Positions 24,647-34,281 are shown, numbered from the stretch's first letter. The stretch is DNA of 48,945 nucleotides from Ignavibacteriales bacterium (GCA_012517155.1 JAAYVN010000032.1:1-48945); one strand, 5' to 3'. Notes: a model not told the origin generated them from the letters alone. A program made the numbers and translations.

Positions 24647-25348
24647 TTACCAGATGTATGGGATCAGGCGGTACTTCGTTTTTCTGCAGTATTCCTCATA
24701 ACCCGGTAATTCCTTCTTCAGCACGGATTCTTCATTTAGCAAGCGGACTGCAAAAGCAAACGGAAGTGTTGCTATTGGGATTAAAGCCCACCATGATCCA
24801 AGGGCTATCGGCATCGGAAGAAACATTATTAGAATTCCAACATACATAGGATGACGCACAATTGAATATAGCCCCGTGGAAATGACCTCCTGATTAGCTT
24901 CGACCTCCACTATCCTGGACGCATAACTGTTTTGCCGGAAGACATTGAAAATAAGAAAATAACCGGAGAGTATTACAGCGTCAGCAATCAGTACAAAATG
25001 CACCGGAACATCTGACCACCCGAAACGACGGTCGAGTCCAGAGATTATAAATCCGCCAAGATGAATTATTGCCGAAAAGAACTGAAAAACCAGTTGTGTT
25101 TTTTCTTTTTCTTTGGCATGAATCCGGCGCTCAAGAAACTTCGGATCGTGCTTCAGGAAGTAGAAGAGGGTGAAAATCATTGGAACTATAAAGATCGCCA
25201 GAAAAAGGTAAACCTGCCAATAATTGAATGTGCCGGCGGGGAGTAAAGTCACGAGAGCCATGAAGAGGAAAAATAATGGAAACCGGGTAAAAACTTTTTG
25301 AATAAGTTTTTTCATTTCAGGATTGGTCATTTCACTTTTTTTATCCAT
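24647..25348 (-). CDS. Isoprenylcysteine carboxyl methyltransferase (ICMT/PEMT)-like membrane protein
   Basis: This 233-residue membrane protein has about five helices (about 23-42, 49-66, 88-105, 117-134 and 170-197). It carries the ICMT/PEMT family C-terminal signature: GLYSIVRHPMYVGIL (about 160-174), then RLLNEESVLKKELPGYEEYCRKTKYRLIP (about 203-231). The RHPxY and E-E...YxxYxxxxxYRL residues bind SAM and the active site. In bacteria the methyl acceptor is unknown, since prenylated CaaX proteins are generally absent. It stands alone; the upstream 480 bases contain no intact gene. Confidence 0.85.
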   Translation of the reverse strand: MDKKSEMTNPEMKKLIQKVFTRFPLFFLFMALVTLLPAGTFNYWQVYLFLAIFIVPMIFTLFYFLKHDPKFLERRIHAKEKEKTQLVFQFFSAIIHLGGFIISGLDRRFGWSDVPVHFVLIADAVILSGYFLIFNVFRQNSYASRIVEVEANQEVISTGLYSIVRHPMYVGILIMFLPMPIALGSWWALIPIATLPFAFAVRLLNEESVLKKELPGYEEYCRKTKYRLIPYIW

Positions 25349-25829
25349 TTTTTTTCTCTTAAGAGTATCAGATAACGGGAATTATAAACAATTTATATTC
25401 ATACAACAAATTTGGTGAAAACCGGCAAATTTATCAAAATCTGTTGGACGATTGGCGCTATCAGATGATGGATGGAAGATCAACTCTTGATTTATTTGAT
25501 TTATATAATTTTGCAATTTCGGTTAGCCGGAAATAAACCGTCGTGATCCATGGAAAGAATATCCTGTTTATTGGTGAAAGTAATCTTTAAATCAATTTGT
25601 AATTAATATTTATTTTGTATATTAGTATATATAATATGTGTTGTGTGGTAAAGTCGGGAGATTCCGGATCAGAAAGCGGGAAAATATTTCTTCGATAATC
25701 TATTTTATGCGCGAATGACTTTAAGAGTTTGAGGATTAAAAAATTAGTTTCTTGATTAGTCCCAAGAATAAAATGCTGAAAGCGGAAGCTGTCAGCGGAT
25801 TTACTTCAAATTAACTGTATGGAGGAGAT
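25349..25829. other. Intergenic region with a possible gene remnant
   Basis: This 481-base AT-rich stretch separates the divergent ICMT-like gene and propeller gene. No RNA or terminator is seen. One plus-strand frame stays open from 25363 to a stop at 25534-25536 but has no ATG or GTG near its start. Its translation contains WRYQMMDGRSTLDLFDLYNF, which looks protein-like. It may be a remnant or chance. Near 25600-25640 the sequence is extremely AT-rich and could hold the propeller gene promoter. Confidence 0.4.
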
Positions 25830-27929
25830 ATGAAGGGCATAATAACTTTTTTGTTTATAACCATTCTGACATGTTTACTGAATGGACAGGCTTACTGGCA
25901 GCAAACCGGCGGTCCGTTCGGGGGAGCAGTCAACTCTTTCCTTGTCAATAGCAGTGGGGATATATACGCTGCAACCACCGGAGGCGTATTCCGTTCAACT
26001 AATAACGGCACTGACTGGACACCCTTAAATACAGGCTTGAATGAACTAACTGTGAATGCACTGGCAATAAATTCCAACGGTCATATTTATGCCGCAACCT
26101 GGGATGGAGTTTATAAGACAACGAATGGCGGCAACTCATGGAATCAAATGGGTTTATTCAATAAGCAAGTCCTTTCAATTGCAATAAACAACAGCGGTCA
26201 TATTTATGCAGGAACTTATGCTTATGGGTTGTATAAAAGTTCCAATAACGGCGCTGCCTGGACGGAGGTAAACACAGGGTTAACAAACACGCAGGTTAAT
26301 TCAATCCTAACCACTGCAAGCGATATATTGTATGTCGGAACCAATGGAGGAGTATTCAAATCAACTGATGGCGGTAATAACTGGGTAAGTAAAAACACGG
26401 GTCTGACAAACGATTATATAAAGACATTTGCAGTCAGCTCGACCGGTCAAATTTATGCGGGAACGGGTTTGGGGCTTTTCAGAACTTCCGATGGTGGTGC
26501 TAACTGGTCAGAGATTCTGGGTATGCCCACATTCTCAATTTATGCAATTGCAATAAATGCAAGCGGCTATATTTTTACCGGCACGAATAACGAAGGTATT
26601 TTCCGATCAACAACCAATGGTTCAACCTGGACAACTAATAATAGCGGATTATCAGACCGGATAGTCAATGCACTTGCAATCAAATCAGGAGGATATGTAT
26701 TAGCGGGAACAACCTGGGGTGTATACCAGTCGACAAATAACGGTAATCTCTGGAACCGGTCGAATTCCGGCTTGTCAGCAGGAGATGTAAGAGCCTTAGC
26801 AATTGATCAGAGCAATGTGGTTTTTGCAGGAACATTCGGAGGAGGAGTTCACCGAACGACAAACAGCGGTATTAATTGGACTGAACTAAACACCGGAGTA
26901 GATATTTACACAGCCTACAGGAAGATCGCTTCACTTGCAATCAACAGCGACGGTCATATTTTTGCCGGGAGTAACGGAGGAGGAATTCACCGCTCAACGA
27001 ACAATGGTAACACCTGGGTGGAAATAAACAACGGAATTGCAAGCGGACTTATAGCCAGGAATATTCTTGCACTTACTGTTAGCAATAGTGGAAATATTTT
27101 TGCTGGCACATGGGGTGACGGGGTTTACAGATCCACCGATAACGGCAATAACTGGGTGAAGGTAAATTCCGGATTGGGGAATCAGTATGTTAATGCACTT
27201 CTCACTAATACAAGCGGACACTTGTTCGCCGGCACAAATTCAGGCGTATTCAGAACAACCGACAATGGTAATAACTGGATTGACATGGGTCTTACAGGAA
27301 AATTCATACAGAGATTTGCGATCAGTGCAAGCGGTATTATTTTTGCGGGAGCAACCTCCGGAATTTATCGCTCAACTGACAACGGAATATCCTGGACGCA
27401 GACAAGTCTGATCAACACCTCAATAGGTGCTATTGCAATCAACTCATTGGGACACGTTTTTGCAGGGACCAGGGATGGTGGAGGGATACTGCGCTCTACC
27501 GATAACGGGAACAACTGGACGCAGATAAACAACGGATTAAATCACCTGAATATTTTCTCTCTGCAAATCAATTCCAATGGATACATTTTTGCAGGAACAA
27601 TAGGAGGAGGGGTTTACTCAAGTATTAATTCAACAACGGATATTAACGAGACTGAAGATCTACCAGCTGAATTTGCACTTTATCAAAACTATCCGAACCC
27701 GTTTAATCCGGAAACAGTAATCAGATATCAGTTACCGGTAAGCAGTAAAGTAACCTTAGGGATATATGATATAGTTGGGAAGGAGGTAAGGAAGCTGGTG
27801 AATGATGAACAGGAAGCAGGAAGTCACACAGTAAAATTTAATGCAGGCAACCTTTCAAGCGGAGTATACATCTGCCGGATAATCGCAGGTGATTTTGTGA
27901 AGACGATAAAGATGAGCCTGTTAAAGTAA
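25830..27929 (+). CDS. Secreted double beta-propeller protein with type IX secretion tail
   Basis: This 699-residue protein has a signal peptide (1 to about 20, ending LNGQA), then 14 repeats of about 42 residues, then a C-terminal sorting domain. Each repeat has the form G-(V/I/L)-(F/Y)-(R/K)-(S/T)-T-(N/D)-(N/G)-G-x-x-W, later an xIYAGT strand. I count 13 complete repeats plus one degenerate last one, which fits two seven-bladed propellers of the GH74/Vps10/Ycf48 type. No glycosidase catalytic residue is evident. The last 85 residues carry YQNYPNPFNPETVIRY and end KTIKMSLLK, the type IX secretion type A domain. GGAGGAG precedes the ATG. It should be surface-attached or released; the ligand is unknown. 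Confidence 0.92.
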   Translation: MKGIITFLFITILTCLLNGQAYWQQTGGPFGGAVNSFLVNSSGDIYAATTGGVFRSTNNGTDWTPLNTGLNELTVNALAINSNGHIYAATWDGVYKTTNGGNSWNQMGLFNKQVLSIAINNSGHIYAGTYAYGLYKSSNNGAAWTEVNTGLTNTQVNSILTTASDILYVGTNGGVFKSTDGGNNWVSKNTGLTNDYIKTFAVSSTGQIYAGTGLGLFRTSDGGANWSEILGMPTFSIYAIAINASGYIFTGTNNEGIFRSTTNGSTWTTNNSGLSDRIVNALAIKSGGYVLAGTTWGVYQSTNNGNLWNRSNSGLSAGDVRALAIDQSNVVFAGTFGGGVHRTTNSGINWTELNTGVDIYTAYRKIASLAINSDGHIFAGSNGGGIHRSTNNGNTWVEINNGIASGLIARNILALTVSNSGNIFAGTWGDGVYRSTDNGNNWVKVNSGLGNQYVNALLTNTSGHLFAGTNSGVFRTTDNGNNWIDMGLTGKFIQRFAISASGIIFAGATSGIYRSTDNGISWTQTSLINTSIGAIAINSLGHVFAGTRDGGGILRSTDNGNNWTQINNGLNHLNIFSLQINSNGYIFAGTIGGGVYSSINSTTDINETEDLPAEFALYQNYPNPFNPETVIRYQLPVSSKVTLGIYDIVGKEVRKLVNDEQEAGSHTVKFNAGNLSSGVYICRIIAGDFVKTIKMSLLK

Positions 27930-27933
27930 TCAA

Positions 27934-28857
27934 TCAGGAGACTTCTTCTACCGGGAGTTGTGACGGTTGCTTGTGTGAAGAAGTTATTAGCGCCACTGCG
28001 GAAATAATGATTACCGTGGATATGATTATTCTTGGATTCATTGGTTCTGAAATTAGTATCCAACCAAGAAAAACTGCAACTACCGGGTTTACATAGGCAT
28101 AAGTGGAGGTAAGTGAGGGTCCTGCTGCATGAAGCAGCCAGATGTACGCACTGTAAGCAATCAATGAGCCAAAAATAATAAGATATATAAGTGCAAGATA
28201 TGAATTGACAGTCACGGCGCTGATGTTGAAATGCTTATACTCACCTACAATAAAACTCCATATCAGCAGCATGAACCCGCCGGAGAGCATCTGAATTGAA
28301 ATTGCTGCAAATTTTGATTCGGGCATCTTAGCATAATTGGTATACACTGATCCAGCCGCCCAGGAGAGTGAAGCAAACATAAGAACAATTGCACCAATGG
28401 GATTGACTGCTTCGGCACGAAGTAATTCAAGGGGACTAATCAGAAACATCAGCCCGGAAAGTCCAAGTACAACCCCTGCTGTCTTTTTAACAGAAGGTTT
28501 GCCGTTTTTCAGTCCCAGCCAATTAATAAGCAGAATCCAGATAGGGACCATTGAAACGAGCAATGAGGCTAATCCGGAAGGAACAAATTGCTCCGCCCAG
28601 ACTACTCCCCCATTCCCTCCAAGAAGAAGAAGTCCACCGATAATGGTATTAGAGCGGATATGACGGGGACGAATGCTGGGTTTCTCTTTTAAGTAAACAT
28701 AGGTGATAAGAATCAGTCCCGCAATTACATGCCGCGCACCCGCCATAAGAAACGGAGGGATGGAGTCAATTGCAAGTTTTATTGCAAGATATGTAGACCC
28801 CCAGATTATATAAACTAATCCAAAAGCAAAAACAAGTTTTACTTTACTTTCCGGCAA
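27934..28857 (-). CDS. EamA/DMT family transporter
   Basis: This 307-residue inner-membrane protein has about ten helices in two EamA repeats (about 5-140 and 150-290). The first repeat has the typical IIWGSTYLAIKLAIDSIPP start (17-35) and RHVIAGLIL. The second repeat ends with the TYAYVNPVVAVFLGWILISEP signature in pattern (about 252-272). Family members export metabolites or amino acids, and the substrate cannot be told. The start is a TTG 3 bases after the stop of the phosphorylase gene, so it is translated from the same message. It is convergent with the propeller gene with only 4 bases between. Confidence 0.88.
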   Translation of the reverse strand: MPESKVKLVFAFGLVYIIWGSTYLAIKLAIDSIPPFLMAGARHVIAGLILITYVYLKEKPSIRPRHIRSNTIIGGLLLLGGNGGVVWAEQFVPSGLASLLVSMVPIWILLINWLGLKNGKPSVKKTAGVVLGLSGLMFLISPLELLRAEAVNPIGAIVLMFASLSWAAGSVYTNYAKMPESKFAAISIQMLSGGFMLLIWSFIVGEYKHFNISAVTVNSYLALIYLIIFGSLIAYSAYIWLLHAAGPSLTSTYAYVNPVVAVFLGWILISEPMNPRIIISTVIIISAVALITSSHKQPSQLPVEEVS

Positions 28858-28860
28858 AGT

Positions 28861-31434
28861 CTATTTAGCCCAATAAACTTTCTCAACCTCAAAAGGTTGA
28901 ATCAACAAGTTATGCTCGGGAAGAATACGCACTGTAAAACCAAAAAGTCCGCTTTCCTCTGTTTTTATTGAACCTGTATAGTGATAAACAGAGTTGGAAG
29001 TGTTCTTGCGGGTGGCAAGTTTCATCACTTCAGTTTTATTTACAGAAGGATCCTCCTGGGTTTTAACCGGACCATAGTAGAGCTGGACAGATACTTCCGA
29101 CGGTTCAATATTGCCTAATTTTACATCAACATGAACTGTATAGGCATCCCTGACCGGGATTTCCTTACCGGTTTCCGGAACATCAATTTTAACGATCTCA
29201 ACCTGATGCCAGTTAGAAACGATTTTTTCTTTCCAGTCGGCAATCATTTTTGCTTTTTTCCATTGATCTGCAGAGAGAGCCGAGCGTTTTTCTGCTGCAG
29301 ACAAATAGAATATTTCGCAGTATTCCCGCACCATACGGTTGGTATTGAAGAAAGAACCAAGCTGCTTCATTGACTTACGCATCATCTCAATCCAGGCGCG
29401 GGGCAGTTTATCCGATTTGCGGTCATAAAACAGAGGAATAATCTCGCGTTCAAGGGTGTTGTAAAGTCCCCGTGATTCAACTTCATCCTGATAATCAAGA
29501 TCAGAATATTCCTCGCCATTACCTATTTTCCAGCCCAGTTCAGGATCAAAACCTTCATCCCACCAGCCGTCAAGAACTGAGAAATTCAGTCCGCCATTGG
29601 CAATAACTTTCATTCCTGAAGTACCGGAAGCTTCGAGGGGGCGTCTTGGAGTATTGAGCCAGATGTCGCATCCCTGAACCAGTTGCCGGGCAACATTCAT
29701 ATCATAATTTTCAAGGAATACTATTTTTCGCCGGAATTTCTCATCGTTTGCAATACGGAAAATTTCCTGAATCAGCGCTTTACCTTCATCATCCTGAGGA
29801 TGTGCTTTACCTGCAAATATGAGTTGGACAGGGAATTCGGGATTGAGCAGAATGTCCGCGAGTCTTTCAATATCGCTAAATATCAGTGCTCCCCTTTTAT
29901 ATGTGGCAAATCTTCTTGCAAATCCGATAGTAAGAACTGAGGGGTCAAGTACTTCCTTTGCTTCCCTAATTTCATTTGGATTGCCTCCGCGGGCTTTGAT
30001 CTGGCTGACGAGTCTCATTCGTGCAAATGCAACGAGGCGTTCACGGCGTCTTTCATGAGTGCGCCATAATTCCTCGGACGGAATGCTGTCTATTTTATCC
30101 CACAGGGAGGGATTGTCTGTATTGCTAAAGATTGAATCCCCAAGATACTGCCTGAGCAGTTCTTCCATATCCTTTGACAGATGGGTGAGAGTATGTACTC
30201 CGTTGGTGATATGGCGAATGGGTATTTCATTAAAGGGTATATCCTTAAAGCCAAAAGACCACATCTTTTTGGAAACGACACTATGAAGTTTACTTACTCC
30301 ATTGATAAATCCTGCCGTGTTCATTGCAAGATGAGCCATATTGAAGTTAGACGTTCCGCTTTCCTTGAGAAGATTTCCAAGGGAATAAAATTCCTGGTTC
30401 GAGATCTTTAGTTTTTCCCGATAGTATTTCCCGAAGTACTTTTCTATCAGTTCATTAGAAAAAACATCAATACCTGCGGGAACAGGAGTATGTGTGGTGA
30501 AAACGTTTGAATAGTAACCGACTTCCTTGGCTTCTTTATAAGAAAGCCCCTCAAACTGCATAAGTTTGCTGATTCTTTCCAGTGAGAGAAATGCAGAGTG
30601 ACCTTCGTTCATGTGGCATACGTAAGGAGTAATATCCATACTGTAGAGGAAATGGATACCACCGATTCCAAGTATAATTTCCTGCTGGATTCGTGTTTCA
30701 ATATTTCCGCCATAGAGGGTGCGGGTTATTTCCCTGTCAGCAGGTGTGTTTTGAGGAAGGTTTGTATCAAGCAGATAAAGGGGATTCCTTCCGACCATTA
30801 TTTTCCATACCTGAAAAAAGACTTCTCTTCCCGGAAACTCAAGAGAAAGGACAACCGGATTATTTTTTGCATCTGTTACACGCTTCATGGGAAGGTTTTC
30901 GAAATCGTTGATTTCATAGCGTTCAAGCTGCCAGCCGTCGGAACTCAGATACTGCTGGAAATAACCTTCCTTGTAAAGCAATCCGATTCCAATTAATGGA
31001 AGACCAAGATCGCTTGCGGATTTGAGATGATCTCCTGCGAGAACACCAAGCCCTCCCGAATAAGTTTGCAGGCACTCAGCGAGTCCAAACTCGGCTGAGA
31101 AATAGATAATATTGAATTTCTTTTTTGAATTATAGTTTTTAGCAAACCAGGTTTGCTCTTTAAGATACTGCTGAAGTGAATCGTATGCATGATTCATTTG
31201 CGAGATGAAGCCATCGTCAGAGGATAGTTCTTCGAGTCTTTGCTGACTTATTTTACCCAGTAAAAGCACAGGATTGTGATTTAAGCCTTCCCATAGGTCC
31301 CGATCCATCCTTCTGAACAGTGAACGGGTTTCGTGTGACCAGCTCCAATAGAGATTATAAGCCAGTTCTCTTAGTTTTTCAAGTTGTTTTGGGAGTGATG
31401 GAATTACTTGATATTGAGCAATAAAATTTATCAT
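28861..31434 (-). CDS. glgP: Alpha-glucan phosphorylase (GT35, short bacterial type)
   Basis: This 857-residue enzyme degrades glycogen or maltodextrin to glucose 1-phosphate. An N-terminal DUF3417 segment (LAYNLYWSWSHETRSLF, 25-40) marks the alpha-glucan family rather than the classical GlgP type. It also shows AEFGLAECLQTYSGGLGVL (114-132), HMNEGHSAF (274-282) and the pyridoxal-phosphate site SGTSGMK with K609. A C-terminal beta-rich extension (about 720-857) is usual for the subfamily. It lies downstream of gatA by 46 bases, in the same direction as the long minus-strand run. No other glycogen gene is in the window. Confidence 0.93.
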   Translation of the reverse strand: MINFIAQYQVIPSLPKQLEKLRELAYNLYWSWSHETRSLFRRMDRDLWEGLNHNPVLLLGKISQQRLEELSSDDGFISQMNHAYDSLQQYLKEQTWFAKNYNSKKKFNIIYFSAEFGLAECLQTYSGGLGVLAGDHLKSASDLGLPLIGIGLLYKEGYFQQYLSSDGWQLERYEINDFENLPMKRVTDAKNNPVVLSLEFPGREVFFQVWKIMVGRNPLYLLDTNLPQNTPADREITRTLYGGNIETRIQQEIILGIGGIHFLYSMDITPYVCHMNEGHSAFLSLERISKLMQFEGLSYKEAKEVGYYSNVFTTHTPVPAGIDVFSNELIEKYFGKYYREKLKISNQEFYSLGNLLKESGTSNFNMAHLAMNTAGFINGVSKLHSVVSKKMWSFGFKDIPFNEIPIRHITNGVHTLTHLSKDMEELLRQYLGDSIFSNTDNPSLWDKIDSIPSEELWRTHERRRERLVAFARMRLVSQIKARGGNPNEIREAKEVLDPSVLTIGFARRFATYKRGALIFSDIERLADILLNPEFPVQLIFAGKAHPQDDEGKALIQEIFRIANDEKFRRKIVFLENYDMNVARQLVQGCDIWLNTPRRPLEASGTSGMKVIANGGLNFSVLDGWWDEGFDPELGWKIGNGEEYSDLDYQDEVESRGLYNTLEREIIPLFYDRKSDKLPRAWIEMMRKSMKQLGSFFNTNRMVREYCEIFYLSAAEKRSALSADQWKKAKMIADWKEKIVSNWHQVEIVKIDVPETGKEIPVRDAYTVHVDVKLGNIEPSEVSVQLYYGPVKTQEDPSVNKTEVMKLATRKNTSNSVYHYTGSIKTEESGLFGFTVRILPEHNLLIQPFEVEKVYWAK

Positions 31435-31480
31435 TTTACCTTCCGAATAATTATCATTTTAATAAGTTATGAAAAACATT

Positions 31481-32896
31481 CTACCGTACTTCCCTTCCGA
31501 AGTCCAATAGCAATTTATCGTTAAAGCAGTTTGCCATAAGCTGAAGACCAACGGGCAAACCTGAATCCGAGTATCCAGCAGGTATATTCAGTGCGGGAAT
31601 ACCGGCCAGATTAGCTGAGGTTGTGTAAACATCCCCCAGATACATTTGTAAAGGATCAGTAAATCCGTCACCGATTTTCTTACCAATGTGTGGTGTAGTG
31701 GGTGCAATGATCAAATCTACCGAACTAAACACAGCATCAAAATCATTTTTTATGAGTCTGCGGACCTTTTGAGCCTTTTTATAATAGGCATCGTAATAAC
31801 CTGCTGAAAGTACGTAAGTCCCCAGCATTATACGGAGTTTCACTTCATCACCAAAACCTTCTGTTCTTGAGAGTGTGTACATTTCGTTCAGATCAGAATT
31901 ATTAAGGGACCGATGTCCATACCTGACACCATCATAGCGGGAAAGATTTGAGGAAGCTTCGGCAGTTGTTAAAATATAGTATGCAGCGACTGCATAGGAG
32001 GTGTGGGGAAGTGAAACAGGCTCAACTTTGATTCCTCTGGACCTGATTCTGTTAATGAAAGAATCCAAAAATGATTTGATCTGCGGATCAAGTCCTTCAC
32101 CAAGGTATTCCAGCGGAAGACCTATCTTTAAGCCTTCCGGTAATTTTTCAGGAACCGAAAAATTTGCCGGAGGCAACTGAGAGGAAGTGGAATCCTTGGG
32201 ATCGTGTCCGGATATTACATCCATCACGATCGCTATATCTGAAATATTATTAGCAATAGGTCCTATAGTATCGAATGAAGAGGCGTAAGATGTAAGTCCA
32301 TATCTCGAAACAATTGAATAAGTTGGTTTAAACCCGTACACTCCGCAGAATGAAGCAGGCTGACGAATTGAGCCCCCCGTATCAGAACCAAGCGAGACAT
32401 CACATAACCGGGCTGCAACTGAAGCAGCTGATCCCCCGCTGGAACCTCCGGGGACATACTCCCGATTAACGGGATTCCTTACAAAACCAAATGCGGAAGT
32501 TTCGTTTGTTGACCCCATTGCAAACTCGTCGGAATTTGTTTTTCCTATTATAATAGCATCTTCAGCAAGCAGTCGTTCAATCACAGTAGCAGAATAGACA
32601 GGAGAAAAGTTTTTCAGGATTGCCGAGGAAGAGGTCATAGGCTTATCTTTTATGGATATAACATCCTTTACGGAGATTACCATCCCGGCAAGCTTACCAT
32701 GATCACCTGAAGAGATTTTTCCCGCAATCGAATCTGCTTTACTAAGCGCTTCCTCCCTGAAAACGGAATTATATGCGTTGAGAGATTTATTCTCCCCGAT
32801 AGAGTGCAGAAATGCAAGAACATTTTCGGGGAGATTAATTTCTCCGGTTTTCATTTTATTAAGTTTATCAGAAAAACAAGAATAATGAAGAGACAT
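31481..32896 (-). CDS. gatA: Asp-tRNA(Asn)/Glu-tRNA(Gln) amidotransferase subunit A
   Basis: This 471-residue amidase-signature enzyme releases ammonia from glutamine for amidation of misacylated tRNA. The Ser-cisSer-Lys triad is visible as K77 (VISVKDVI), S152 (PGGSSGGSAA) and S176 (SDTGGSIRQPA). GFKPTYSIVSRYGLTSYASSFDTIGP is the GatA-specific continuation in pattern. GatB and GatC are not adjacent, although a YqeY/GatB-tail protein is encoded at 8911. It follows the second Tat gene by 26 bases. Confidence 0.94.
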   Translation of the reverse strand: MSLHYSCFSDKLNKMKTGEINLPENVLAFLHSIGENKSLNAYNSVFREEALSKADSIAGKISSGDHGKLAGMVISVKDVISIKDKPMTSSSAILKNFSPVYSATVIERLLAEDAIIIGKTNSDEFAMGSTNETSAFGFVRNPVNREYVPGGSSGGSAASVAARLCDVSLGSDTGGSIRQPASFCGVYGFKPTYSIVSRYGLTSYASSFDTIGPIANNISDIAIVMDVISGHDPKDSTSSQLPPANFSVPEKLPEGLKIGLPLEYLGEGLDPQIKSFLDSFINRIRSRGIKVEPVSLPHTSYAVAAYYILTTAEASSNLSRYDGVRYGHRSLNNSDLNEMYTLSRTEGFGDEVKLRIMLGTYVLSAGYYDAYYKKAQKVRRLIKNDFDAVFSSVDLIIAPTTPHIGKKIGDGFTDPLQMYLGDVYTTSANLAGIPALNIPAGYSDSGLPVGLQLMANCFNDKLLLDFGREVR

Positions 32897-32922
32897 GCTA
32901 AAACAAGGAAAGATACTGGGAT

Positions 32923-33120
32923 TTACATTGTTTTATCGTGAGGTTTATCCTCTTCGATGGTGCTCTTGATTTCATTTTCAACATCCTGATAAGACTTTTT
33001 AAAGTGATGAAAAGCCTTTCCGAAATTACGTGCTATCTCGGGGAGTTTCCTTGGTCCAAAGATCAAAAGAGCAACAAGGACCACAACTATTATTTCACCG
33101 GTTCCGATGTTAGAAAACAT
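32923..33120 (-). CDS. TatA/TatB-type twin-arginine translocase subunit
   Basis: This 65-residue protein has one membrane helix (about 7-21) followed by the FGPRKLPEIARNFGKA amphipathic helix and an acidic tail. The FG-hinge and P-x-x-A-R pattern lean towards TatB or TatE rather than canonical TatA, but length and tail are TatA-like. It follows the other Tat gene by 27 bases and precedes gatA. TatC is not in the window. Confidence 0.88.
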   Translation of the reverse strand: MFSNIGTGEIIVVVLVALLIFGPRKLPEIARNFGKAFHHFKKSYQDVENEIKSTIEEDKPHDKTM

Positions 33121-33147
33121 ACTTTATATCCGAAAATGAATCAGGAA

Positions 33148-33330
33148 TTATTTAGAATTTGACTTATTATCGCGGTTGATATCGTCATCCGTTTCCTTAA
33201 CGGATTTTTTGAACTCCTTAAGTCCTTTGCCGATACCCTGAGCAAGTTCCGGAATTTTTTTTGCTCCAAAAAGAAGAATAAGTACAAGAGCGATAATAAG
33301 TATTTCTGTTACGCCTAAGTTTGAGAACAT
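33148..33330 (-). CDS. tatA: TatA-type twin-arginine translocase subunit
   Basis: This 60-residue protein has a single helix (about 6-20, [28 protein letters not shown] in pattern), an FG hinge and an amphipathic helix with [19 protein letters not shown], the TatA hallmark. It polymerises to form the pore for folded proteins. It starts 2 bases after the purQ stop and is presumably translated from the same transcript. Confidence 0.92.
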   Translation of the reverse strand: MFSNLGVTEILIIALVLILLFGAKKIPELAQGIGKGLKEFKKSVKETDDDINRDNKSNSK

Positions 33331-33332
33331 TA

Positions 33333-34034
33333 TTATAACCTATTGATTAAATTATGATAAATTGATTTAAAAACCACTGCTCCATCTGTTTTTGACAGCG
33401 CGGGATCCGACGCTCTTTCCGGATGGGGCATCATTCCAAGAACATTTCCCTCTTTGTTTTGAATTCCGGCTATGTTGAGACATGAGCCGTTTGGATTGAA
33501 CTCCTGAGCAATAATCCCTTCAGGTGAGGAATACTGAAAAACAATCTGGTTATTGTCCTGAAGAGATTTAAGTGTTTCCTCATCTGCGAAATAGTTGCCA
33601 TCTCCGTGAGCGATAGGTACTTGCAGAGGAGAAGAAGAAATCTCTGATGTAAAAATTGAATTACGGTTCAACGGAGTAATAAACACATCCCTGCAAACAA
33701 ACCGGAGATGATCGTTCCGTAGCAGTATTCCGGGGAGTAAACCGGACTCGAGCAATACCTGAAATCCATTGCAGATACCCACTACCACTCCCCCCTTGTT
33801 TGCAAACGAAACAACGGAATTCATAATCGGCGAGAGTTTTGCAATTGCACCCGGACGAAGATAATCTCCGTAAGAAAAACCACCCGGAAGTATTAAGGCA
33901 TCACAATCCTGAAGATCTGATTCTTTATGCCAGAGGAAAGTGACATCGTATCCAAGTACTTTGCGGAGTGCATAATAAGCATCATGGTCGCAATTTGAAC
34001 CGGGGAAAACAACAACACCGAATTTAATTGTCAT
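33333..34034 (-). CDS. purQ: Phosphoribosylformylglycinamidine synthase subunit PurQ (glutaminase)
   Basis: This 233-residue class I glutaminase supplies ammonia to PurL in the fourth step of purine synthesis. It has FPGSNCDHD (10-18), the [13 protein letters not shown] oxyanion region (51-63), nucleophile C88 in GICNGFQVL, then [10 protein letters not shown] and MMPHPER with the catalytic histidine. The start chosen is the ATG at 34034, which overlaps purS by 11 bases. A longer frame adds eight residues without homology. PurL, the partner of PurQ and PurS, is not in the window. Confidence 0.95.
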   Translation of the reverse strand: MTIKFGVVVFPGSNCDHDAYYALRKVLGYDVTFLWHKESDLQDCDALILPGGFSYGDYLRPGAIAKLSPIMNSVVSFANKGGVVVGICNGFQVLLESGLLPGILLRNDHLRFVCRDVFITPLNRNSIFTSEISSSPLQVPIAHGDGNYFADEETLKSLQDNNQIVFQYSSPEGIIAQEFNPNGSCLNIAGIQNKEGNVLGMMPHPERASDPALSKTDGAVVFKSIYHNLINRL

Positions 34035-34281
34035 CTGTCCGTTCCAGCTTGAATTCATAATCTTCCATTATTGGATTGGCAAGAAGTTTACCGCAGAGTT
34101 CAATAACCTCCTTTTGTGCTAATTCTTCATCATCTGTCTGAACCAGGAAATCTATTTCCTTGTTAATTCTGACACTCCTGACGTTTTTAATACCAAGTAG
34201 TTTTGCCCCCTGCTCTACAGCTTTGCCGTAGGGATCGAGAATAGAACTACGCCTTCGTACCACAACTTTAACCTTGAACAC
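34024..34281 (-). CDS. purS: Phosphoribosylformylglycinamidine synthase subunit PurS
   Basis: This 85-residue protein is of normal PurS length. It has KVKVVVRRRSSILDPYGKAV, the typical KxxVxxxxxxLDPxG start in pattern, and the NVRSVRINKEIDFLV strand. PurS bridges PurQ and the small type of PurL. The start is GTG at 34281. It overlaps the purQ start and follows pssA by 37 bases. Confidence 0.93.
   Translation of the reverse strand: MFKVKVVVRRRSSILDPYGKAVEQGAKLLGIKNVRSVRINKEIDFLVQTDDEELAQKEVIELCGKLLANPIMEDYEFKLERTDDN

Noticed and set aside
24464-24709. An 81-codon plus-strand frame in the spacer before the ICMT-like gene
   Set aside because: It overlaps the end of the ICMT-like gene on the other strand and reads through the palindromic repeats; no recognisable composition or motif.
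25920-27640. Regular repeat spacing of about 125 bases, considered as a CRISPR-like array
   Set aside because: The periodicity comes from protein repeats of about 42 residues in the propeller gene; the DNA copies diverge and no spacer-repeat structure exists.
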